From DASZVB01 sp036272055 (lineage in GTDB: Bacteria > Myxococcota_A > Polyangia > Polyangiales > Polyangiaceae): 64,000 nucleotides of DNA. Below, piece after piece: positions 52,328-58,739 of the stretch. A program made the position numbers and the translations under genes. A model generated the notes under the pieces. It saw only the letters and a list, made by a program, of their open reading frames with translations, was not told the DNA's origin and ran no database searches. Every line of letters begins with the position of its first letter. The first letter of the stretch is position 1. The stretch spans positions 218,972-282,971 of the forward strand of contig DATAZL010000053.1 of the NCBI GenBank assembly GCA_036272055.1, written 5' to 3'.

Positions 52328-54762
52328 TGCTGTCCCCCGGCGTCGTCGAGCACTTCACGCAGCTCGTCGTTCAAGTTCTGTTCCTCACGTGCACGCTCTC
52401 TCTGGAGGTCCCTGACCCTGAAGCGTTGCTCTTCGCGTGTTTCCCACGCCTGCTGCACGATGCCCACGTCGGCCCGGAGCACGATGCTCTTCAGGCGATC
52501 GCGCACCAGTCCGAAGTTTTTCATCGCGACCTCTCCGACGAGGAGCCGCGCGTTCTGATCGAGGGTGTCCAACCTGTCCGCGTACACGCGGATGTTCTCG
52601 GCCTCGGCGTCGACCTGGCGCTGGAGCTCCTCGGCCCCTGCCTTGACCTTCGCCTCGATGTCGCGGCGCATGCCCTCGACCCGCGAGTCGACCGCGTCGG
52701 CGTTCGTCAGGAGCCCGCTGATGCTCCGCGCGTAGGCCGCGGTGTCGGCGTCGGCCTGGCCGGCGGCGGCGAGCTGCACCTCGCGAGCGAGGAGCTCACG
52801 GAAGCGAGCGCGCACGTCGTCGTCGTCGGCATAGCGCTGATCGCCGAAGCCTATCTGCACGCGACCCATCTCGACGGCTTCACGATACGCGGTGATGCGA
52901 TCGCGATACGTCTTGAGATCCCGCTCGTTCGCCTCGAGCTCGGCGCCGAGACGCTGCCGGGCGGCCGCGTCGTTGGTGAGCCCTTGCTTGTCGGCGTCGG
53001 ACAGCACGCGGCGAAGCGCGTTCACCATCGCCGCGAGCTTGTCGGCCTCGATCGTGAGGCCCTGGAGCTTCTGCGAGACGGTATTCCACTGACGCTCTCC
53101 GGACGCTTCACGTCGGAGGAAATCGCCCTCCGTGACAGGGAGCCATCCGAGTCGCTGCATGAGGAGCTTCCGCTCGGCGCGGATGGTGCCCGTCTCACCC
53201 GGCTGCGGCGCATCGCTCACGCTGTCGAGACCCATGGCGAGCGTTCGCCGGGCGAGCGCGACCTTGTTCTCGAGACCGAGCGCCTTCTCGAGGCCCGCCT
53301 TCAGGTCGGGGAACGCGCGAGCGCGCGTCGGCGACGAGAGAACGGCGGTGAGCTTGCGCACGAGCTCCCGCGACTTCTTGATGAGGTCGCGCGAGCGAGT
53401 GACGTCGTCGATGACGCCGAACACGCGATCGTCCTCGGCGGCCTCACGTACCCACGTGAGGACGACGGAGGGAATGCCGGAGCGCTCGTCGTCGAGCTGC
53501 TCCTCCACCAGACGATCGTAGTAGACGGTCGGATCGGTCGTGTTCGTGAGGAACGTGTCGACCTTCTGGCGCATCGGGTCGAACTCGCTGCGTACGCTCT
53601 CGTAGAGCTCCAGCGCGCGTTCGTACATCCCGGAGCGCAGCATGAGATCGGCGCGAAGGAGCGAGCCGTCCGCGAGATGCAGACTCCCGGGCGCGGTCAC
53701 GCTGAGCACTTCGAGTGCTCGCTGCGCGCGCTGGTTGTCGCCGAGGCGCACGTACACCCACGCAAGCTCGTACAGCATGTCGCCGAACTCCGGCGAGCCG
53801 CGGTCGACGTGGCTGTAGGCTTCGGCGGCGTCGAGGTAGTTCTCGGTTTCGTAGAAGAGGCGACCGATCGCCATCCACGACAGATCGATGACGTGCCGAT
53901 GCGCGTCGGTGTCGGCGGGCAGCTGGGTCACCTTGTGAAACAGCTCGATGGCTGCTGCGAATCGCTCCGCAGCCTGCGCGCCCCCGGTCGCCGCAGGCGG
54001 CGTCGTGGTGGTCGCCGCGGGGCCGGTCGCGCTGTCGGCAGGCTTCGCCGGCGCGGGCGGCGCCTTCGCGAGCGCCTCCTTCATGGCAACGACGCCCTTG
54101 AGGTAGCCGGCCTGGTGGATCCATTCGCTCGAGCTCGAAACCGTGTCGAGCGCACCGCGGGCGCTCGCGAAGTCGCCGCGAGCGATGTACGCCTTCCCGC
54201 GTGCGTACTGGAGCGAGCCGCTCGCGTCCGACGGCGGAAGCTGCGCGAGCTTCGCGAACACGTAGTCGAGGACGTCGCCGTGCTGCGTGCGGATCGAGAC
54301 GTCGACCAGGCGGCTCAGCGAGCAGCCGACGTAGCTGTCGTACGGGGGCTGCATGCCCTTGTCGACGAGCTCCTTGTAGTGGCGTGCCGCGGCGAGGTGC
54401 TGGTTGTCCTTGAAGTACGTCTCGCCGATCAGGAAGAGGGCGTCCGCGTAGGACGGCTCCGGAACCTGACCGCGTCGATACAGCTCCAGCACCTGCGACA
54501 GGACGTAGATCGCGCGATCGTAGTCGCCGGTCCGCATGAGCAGCTCACCGGCGACGATGCGCTTCTCGGGCGAATCCGAGACGTGCTTTGCCTTGTCGAT
54601 CGCTTCCTGGATCGAACCCGTGTCGGCGTCAGCCCCTCGGATCGCGGTCTCCGCCTTGCCCCGCGCCTCGGCCCCGTCGATGGCGAACGCGTTCGCCGTC
54701 GTGAGGAGGCCGAGGAGCGCTGCCGCAAGCGCCCCGCCACGGGCGCCATTCCTCTTGGTCAT
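52324..54762 (-). CDS. Exported TPR and coiled-coil protein (GltC/NfsC-like position)
   Basis: An 812-residue exported protein from ATG 54762 (signal AALLGLLTTANAFA). Residues 40-440 are TPR-like (AIYVLSQVLELYRRGQVPEPSYADALFLIGETYFKDNQHLAAARHYKELVD; YLDAAEAYSHVDRGSPEFGDMLYELAWVYVRLGDNQRAQRALE). The second half is helical coiled coil (KSRELVRKLTAVLSSPTRARAFP; TYRDRITAYREAVEMGRVQIGFGD; EEQRFRVRDLQRERAREEQNLNDELREVL). It sits directly upstream of the giant TPR gene (GTGA overlap), the place of GltC/NfsC in Myxococcus. It may be a periplasmic scaffold. Equivalence with GltC is inferred from order and architecture only. Confidence 0.72.
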   Translation of the reverse strand: MTKRNGARGGALAAALLGLLTTANAFAIDGAEARGKAETAIRGADADTGSIQEAIDKAKHVSDSPEKRIVAGELLMRTGDYDRAIYVLSQVLELYRRGQVPEPSYADALFLIGETYFKDNQHLAAARHYKELVDKGMQPPYDSYVGCSLSRLVDVSIRTQHGDVLDYVFAKLAQLPPSDASGSLQYARGKAYIARGDFASARGALDTVSSSSEWIHQAGYLKGVVAMKEALAKAPPAPAKPADSATGPAATTTTPPAATGGAQAAERFAAAIELFHKVTQLPADTDAHRHVIDLSWMAIGRLFYETENYLDAAEAYSHVDRGSPEFGDMLYELAWVYVRLGDNQRAQRALEVLSVTAPGSLHLADGSLLRADLMLRSGMYERALELYESVRSEFDPMRQKVDTFLTNTTDPTVYYDRLVEEQLDDERSGIPSVVLTWVREAAEDDRVFGVIDDVTRSRDLIKKSRELVRKLTAVLSSPTRARAFPDLKAGLEKALGLENKVALARRTLAMGLDSVSDAPQPGETGTIRAERKLLMQRLGWLPVTEGDFLRREASGERQWNTVSQKLQGLTIEADKLAAMVNALRRVLSDADKQGLTNDAAARQRLGAELEANERDLKTYRDRITAYREAVEMGRVQIGFGDQRYADDDDVRARFRELLAREVQLAAAGQADADTAAYARSISGLLTNADAVDSRVEGMRRDIEAKVKAGAEELQRQVDAEAENIRVYADRLDTLDQNARLLVGEVAMKNFGLVRDRLKSIVLRADVGIVQQAWETREEQRFRVRDLQRERAREEQNLNDELREVLDDAGGQQ

Positions 54763-55712
54763 TTTGATCCTGTGCCGATGGAGATGCCGCCGGACGCGCC
54801 CGCTGCCGGAGCAGCGGGTGCAGCTGCCGCGGGTGCCGCAGCAGGAGGCTCGGGCTTCGCACCACCGGTGTCACCCTCACCCACTCCGCTCCGCACCTTC
54901 TCGACGTAACGAACCGCGGGACGCTGCTCGAGCGGCGTGGTGACGCCGCCCTTCTCCCACGCGATGGCGTCGAGATCGATCGACTTGCCCTCGGTGACGG
55001 TGAAGGCGTGGCTCGACTTCACCTCGAACTTGTAGCCGCGGAGATACGAGAACACGCCGTAGCCATGACCGCGCAGCTGAACGAGAACCTGCAGCGTGTG
55101 ATCGCCGGGGGCGATCGACCCGCTGAAGATCGGGATCTCGGTCTGCGACGCGAGCGCGCCGGTGTCGTCGGCCTTGTTGTACTGAACGGCGCCGTCGAGA
55201 ACGAAGAGCGCGCGCGTCAACCGGAACGCACTGCTCATGTCGTTCTGGAACTTGATCTCTGCGCGTGCGCCGCCGACGCCTGCGGAGAGGATCGTGTCGC
55301 TGAGCAAGCTGAGCCGCGTATGGCTCCGTCGAATCTGCTCTTTCAGCTCGTCGACGCGTGACTCGAGATCACGAAGACGAACGGCGTACGTCGAACCGTC
55401 CACCGGTGCAGCTGCCGTTGCAGCCGTTGCCGCTGGCGTGGTTGTAGGAGTTGCCGGAGAACTGGCCGGCGCCGGTGTAGTCGTCGGTGCGGGCATCGCG
55501 GCTGTTGCGCTCTGCGTCGTGGCGCTCGCCGATGCCGAAGGTGCAGCCGCTTTCGCGGAGTTGGCACTCGGTAGCGCGACGGACCCACCGACGGAGGCGG
55601 AAGCAGCTGGCGGCTTCGCTGACGCGCTGCTCGCGGGCGCACCCTGAGCAGACGCCACGGATACCCACAAAAGCGATGCGAGCATCCCTCGCGCAGCGTT
55701 TCGAAGTCTCAT
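54759..55712 (-). CDS. Exported protein with coiled coil and beta domain; first gene of the operon
   Basis: A 317-residue exported protein from ATG 55712 (a GTG one codon upstream is possible), with ribosome site GGAGAGG. After the signal peptide comes a 75-residue Ala/Pro/Thr spacer that in automatic annotation can be mistaken for a dihydrolipoamide acetyltransferase linker; there is no lipoyl or catalytic domain. Residues about 110-145 form a coiled coil (VRLRDLESRVDELKEQIRRSHTRLSLLSD), and residues 150-255 a beta domain (IKFQNDMSSAFRLTRALFVLDGAVQYN; IPIFSGSIAPGDHTLQVLVQLRGHGYG). Another Ala/Pro tail ends it. It overlaps the next gene by four bases. Function unknown. Confidence 0.75.
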   Translation of the reverse strand: MRLRNAARGMLASLLWVSVASAQGAPASSASAKPPAASASVGGSVALPSANSAKAAAPSASASATTQSATAAMPAPTTTPAPASSPATPTTTPAATAATAAAPVDGSTYAVRLRDLESRVDELKEQIRRSHTRLSLLSDTILSAGVGGARAEIKFQNDMSSAFRLTRALFVLDGAVQYNKADDTGALASQTEIPIFSGSIAPGDHTLQVLVQLRGHGYGVFSYLRGYKFEVKSSHAFTVTEGKSIDLDAIAWEKGGVTTPLEQRPAVRYVEKVRSGVGEGDTGGAKPEPPAAAPAAAAPAAPAAGASGGISIGTGSK

Positions 55713-55715
55713 CAC

Positions 55716-56280
55716 CGAACCCTCTCCGTCAGTTAGTAAGTTTATGGGTGCCGACCGGTGGCTGAGACGACCGGCAGCCGGCCCGATTTGACGCTGGCAA
55801 CATTAACAGGATGCGGCGCGCTAGTCGCAATCGAAGAACGCCTGGGGGAAAATTCCCCCAGGCCGATTTGAGACGGAGTTTCGGGCGCCTCTCCCATGCC
55901 CACACGCCCGCGTGCCCGTCCCTCTACTTGGTAGACCGCTCGGGACGCTCACACGTCCAATGAGAGGTGCGCCGGCAAACCAACTGGTCGTCATGTCTCG
56001 AGCGGCCACGGAGTACGTCCGGAATGCCCTCCGAGAGCCGAGATAACGATGGATTCAGCCCTGAATCACGGCACTTTCATAAGCCAGTGTGGCAAATCGC
56101 AGCAGCGGTGAGCGGGTTAACCCTCGCTCGGGGTGGTGTTTCCTGGCAGAGTGACAGCCCCCTCCGCGCGCCACTCCACCAGGTGCTCGGGCGGCCCTCA
56201 CGGCGGCCATGCTGGCCCGGATCATTCACTTCAAGAGGGCTCGCGGGCCGTCCCTCCCGGACCCCGCGGAGCGATAGAGC
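55716..56280. other. Divergent regulatory region between envelope operon and ECF sigma gene
   Basis: This 565-base stretch has no coding signal. It must contain promoters for both directions. Notable pieces are the 10-bp inverted repeat at 55841-55862, the palindrome GGGTTAACCC (56114-56123) 158 bases before the sigma gene, and the sigma gene's ribosome site GGAG (56268-56271). No clear sigma-70 boxes were found, consistent with an alternative sigma factor. Confidence 0.5.
55841..55862. promoter_or_regulatory. 10-bp inverted repeat upstream of the envelope operon
   Basis: CCTGGGGGAA (55841-55850), AA, TTCCCCCAGG (55853-55862): a perfect 10-bp inverted repeat with a two-base centre, 129 bases upstream of the first operon gene. 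A dimeric regulator site or short hairpin are both possible. Confidence 0.55.
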
Positions 56281-56898
56281 GTGGCCGACGTCCCGAGCGT
56301 CGCCGCCGACGAAGCGCTCATGCTGCGTTATCAACGCGGTGATCGACGCGCGTTCGCAGAGCTCGTCCGCCGGCACAAGAAGCCTCTCTATAACTTCGTG
56401 CTCCGCTATCTGCGCTCGCCGACCGGCGCCGAGGACATCACCCAGGAGACGTTCTTGCGCGTCGTGCAGCGCGCCGCCGAGTTCAAGCACGAGGCTCGCT
56501 TCACGACCTGGCTCTACACGATCGCGAGAAACCTCTGCATCGACCACGGCAGGAAGATGAAGCTTCGCCGTCATCCCTCGCTCGACGCCGCGACGAGTGA
56601 CGACGGCTCGGCGCGCCCGATGCTCGAGGTGCTGCCGGATCCGAAGCCGGAAGCCGACGTAGGCCGGGCCGCCGAATGGACGGTGATGCGACGTTCCATC
56701 GTCGTGGCGGTGGAGGCGTTGCCGGAAGACCAGCGGGAGGTATTTTTACTCCGCGAGGTGGCGAACCTCCCCTTCAAGGAGATCGCAGAGGTGACCGGAG
56801 TCGCAGAGAACACCGTGAAAAGCCGCATGCGCTACGCACTCGAGCGGCTGCGGCTCGCCCTTTCCGAATTCGAGGAGTACGCGCGAGCGCTGAGATAG
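56281..56898 (+). CDS. ECF RNA polymerase sigma factor
   Basis: A 205-residue sigma-70 family protein of the extracytoplasmic-function group from GTG 56281. Region 2 is AFAELVRRHKKPLYNFVLRYLRSPTGAEDITQETFLRVVQRAAEFKHEARFTTWLYTIARNLCIDHGRK (positions about 27-95) and region 4 is LPEDQREVFLLREVANLPFKEIAEVTGVAENTVKSRMRYALERLR (about 146-190). It is followed 20 bases later by the gene for a membrane anti-sigma-like protein. It is divergent from the Glt/Nfs-like operon, so it may regulate envelope assembly. The target promoter sequence is not known. Confidence 0.92.
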   Translation: MADVPSVAADEALMLRYQRGDRRAFAELVRRHKKPLYNFVLRYLRSPTGAEDITQETFLRVVQRAAEFKHEARFTTWLYTIARNLCIDHGRKMKLRRHPSLDAATSDDGSARPMLEVLPDPKPEADVGRAAEWTVMRRSIVVAVEALPEDQREVFLLREVANLPFKEIAEVTGVAENTVKSRMRYALERLRLALSEFEEYARALR

Positions 56899-56918
56899 CG
56901 CCACGCAAGAGAAGAACT

Positions 56919-57950
56919 TTGGACGCGGAGAAATTCGACAAGGTCGTCCTGGACCTCCTATACGACGAGCTCGACGAGCTGACGCGCGCGTCGGCCGTCC
57001 GTCACATGGAGCAGTCGGGCCGCGCCAAGGCGCTCTACTCGGAGCTCCGCGCGACGCGCGAGGTGGGGACGCTCCCGCTCGTCGAACCTCCGGACGATCT
57101 CGAGGAGCGCATCATGCAGGCCGAGGAGAGCGCGCGGCGTGCGCGTCCGCTCGGCCAGCGGCTCGGTGCATTCGTGTCGATCGCGGCGAGCTACGCGATG
57201 CGCCCGCAGCTCGGGATGGCTGCGGTGCTTCTTCTCATGGTCGGGTCGAGCTTGCTGCTGCTGCGCGTGAAACCCGGCGCGCCGAGCTCCGTGCAGGTGA
57301 CGGAGCGCGGCGTTCCGGAATCGGACAAGGAATCGGTCACCGTCGTACCCGTCACGCCCGCGCCGCCCGTCGCCATGAACGAGCCGCGAGCCGATCAACC
57401 CGTGGAGCAGCCGCGCGCGTCGCGTGCGCGCGCCGAGGCGCCGAAGACGGAGTTCGCGCCCGCGCCGCATGCAGCCGCGACGGAGGCACCGTCGCCCGCC
57501 GCGGCCGCGCCCGCTCCCGCCGAAGTCGCGACGCTCGACGGAGTGAACGCCGACCCCGGCGACGATCTCGGTGCGGCGTCGCAAGGTGCCGGCGCGGTCG
57601 CCGCGGGTCCCGCCGGCAAGGCCGACGAAAGCAGCGCGACGGGAAGCTCGTCCGCAGGGTGCGAGACCGATCTGCCGCACTACGAGAGCATCATGGCCGC
57701 ACCCGCAGCGACGTCCGCCGCAGCGCTGAACGCCGCACGCTACGCCGCCGCGCAGTGCTACGCGCGCCTGGGACGCACCGAAGCCGCGCGCCGCACGTAC
57801 CGTGTGCTCCTCACCGACCCGACCTACGCCGACGCCTCACGCCGCGCCCTCAACGTCCTCCCCGAATCGAACAGCCGCGTAGCCGAAGCCGCCCCCCGAG
57901 CCACAGCCAAGCCCCCCGCCAAACCCGCCGCCGCAAAACCCACGCCGTGA
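56919..57950 (+). CDS. Membrane anti-sigma-factor-like protein with degenerate zinc site and TPR-like tail
   Basis: A 343-residue protein from TTG 56919. The N-terminal 55 residues (EKFDKVVLDLLYDELDELTRASAVRHMEQSGRAKALYSELR) resemble an anti-sigma domain; the usual HxxxCxxC reads HMEQSGRA, so zinc cannot bind. One transmembrane helix follows (about 97-113, LGMAAVLLLMVGSSLLLL), then a 130-residue Pro/Ala-rich periplasmic spacer and a TPR-like end: AAALNAARYAAAQCYARLGRTEAARRTYRVLLTDPTYADASRRAL. Its position behind the ECF gene suggests it holds the sigma factor at the membrane and senses the envelope through its outer part. Confidence 0.8.
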   Translation: MDAEKFDKVVLDLLYDELDELTRASAVRHMEQSGRAKALYSELRATREVGTLPLVEPPDDLEERIMQAEESARRARPLGQRLGAFVSIAASYAMRPQLGMAAVLLLMVGSSLLLLRVKPGAPSSVQVTERGVPESDKESVTVVPVTPAPPVAMNEPRADQPVEQPRASRARAEAPKTEFAPAPHAAATEAPSPAAAAPAPAEVATLDGVNADPGDDLGAASQGAGAVAAGPAGKADESSATGSSSAGCETDLPHYESIMAAPAATSAAALNAARYAAAQCYARLGRTEAARRTYRVLLTDPTYADASRRALNVLPESNSRVAEAAPRATAKPPAKPAAAKPTP

Positions 57951-58107
57951 CGCCGCCCCGCGCGCGGTCCCCCGAAGTCGCGGCGCGCCGCCCCGACGCG
58001 CGTCGCCGACCGCCCGTCCCCAAAACGACGAATCACAAACCCTCGTCACGAGCGTCCGTCCCGCTCCGCATCAGTCCACCGCCACCAGCCAGAAGCGAAG
58101 CGAAATA
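57951..58107. other. Intergenic region after the anti-sigma gene
   Basis: GC-rich, no coding signal. Two strong hairpins follow at 58108 and 58170 before the convergent PilZ gene. Confidence 0.5.
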
Positions 58108-58125
58108 GCGCAACGTAAGTTGCGC
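58108..58125. terminator. Hairpin between convergent genes, first of two
   Basis: GCGCAAC-GTAA-GTTGCGC: a perfect seven-bp stem with a GTAA (GNRA-like) loop, 158 bases past the anti-sigma stop. Probable terminator element. Confidence 0.5.
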
Positions 58126-58169
58126 GTCCTGAGACATTCACCCTCGTCAGATCAAGGCGCAGGCCAAAA

Positions 58170-58209
58170 GGAATTTCGTGCCTTCACCCAAGTGGGGGCA
58201 CGAAATTCC
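58170..58209. terminator. Long hairpin between convergent genes, second of two
   Basis: GGAATTTCGTGCC (58170-58182) pairs perfectly with GGCACGAAATTCC (58197-58209); an inner CCC-AAGT-GGG continues the stem. It lies 30 bases from the end of the PilZ gene and would terminate it, or be an inverted-repeat site. Confidence 0.55.
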
Positions 58210-58239
58210 GACCGGCCAACTTTGGACGAGAGTCAGAAA

Positions 58240-58647
58240 TCAATTCGGAGCTTCGGCGCGGACGTAGGCGATCGTTCGGATCGCTTCGACGAGGCGTTCG
58301 CGATCGGGGGGCATCAGCTCGACGAAGCGGATCCCCATGCCGGGGTTCCGGTTCTCGGAGAGCAGACGCACCGGGTTGACCCACTGCACGACGCCGCCGA
58401 GGACGAAGGCTTCGTCGAGGTTCGGCGGGGCGAACCTGAGCGTCACTCGCGTCCCGATCGAGAGCGGATCTCGCGTCGCCACGAAGATGCCGAGCTCGGA
58501 GATGTTCCGGATGGAGGCGTAGAGGAACGTGTCCTCCGTCTCACAATCGACGGACCACGCGACGGCGAAGCGGTCTGCGCTACGTCGGTTCTCCGGATCA
58601 TCCGCCGAGTCGAGGTCCGGCGCGTCGTCGGATAGACGGTCCTTCAC
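58240..58647 (-). CDS. PilZ domain protein (Myxococcus-type paralogous PilZ)
   Basis: A 135-residue protein from GTG 58647. The c-di-GMP box RxxxR is RSADR in ENRRSADRFAVAWSVDCE, and the second motif NISELGIFV corresponds to (D/N)xSxxG. The strand pattern GTRVTLRFAPPNLDEAFVLGGVVQWVN and the end NPGMGIRFVELMPPDRERLVEAI match the PilZ family that is expanded in myxobacteria. It would bind cyclic-di-GMP and act on motility, polysaccharide or gene expression. It stands alone on the minus strand, close to the envelope/polysaccharide locus. Confidence 0.88.
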   Translation of the reverse strand: MKDRLSDDAPDLDSADDPENRRSADRFAVAWSVDCETEDTFLYASIRNISELGIFVATRDPLSIGTRVTLRFAPPNLDEAFVLGGVVQWVNPVRLLSENRNPGMGIRFVELMPPDRERLVEAIRTIAYVRAEAPN

Positions 58648-58739
58648 CTAACGAGGCCTAACGCTTTGGCGAGCGCCTGTCACGACCCGATTTTTCGACG
58701 CACGAACTCGGCCCGCGCGACCGCGCGCGACCGTGCGCG

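Noticed and set aside
52426..54909. Plus-strand open frame of 827 codons
   Set aside because: Shadow of the 812-residue TPR/coiled-coil gene on the other strand; no recognisable domain and no start context.
54759..55712. Dihydrolipoamide acetyltransferase
   Set aside because: Only the Ala/Pro linker resembles that enzyme; no lipoyl, binding or catalytic domain is present.
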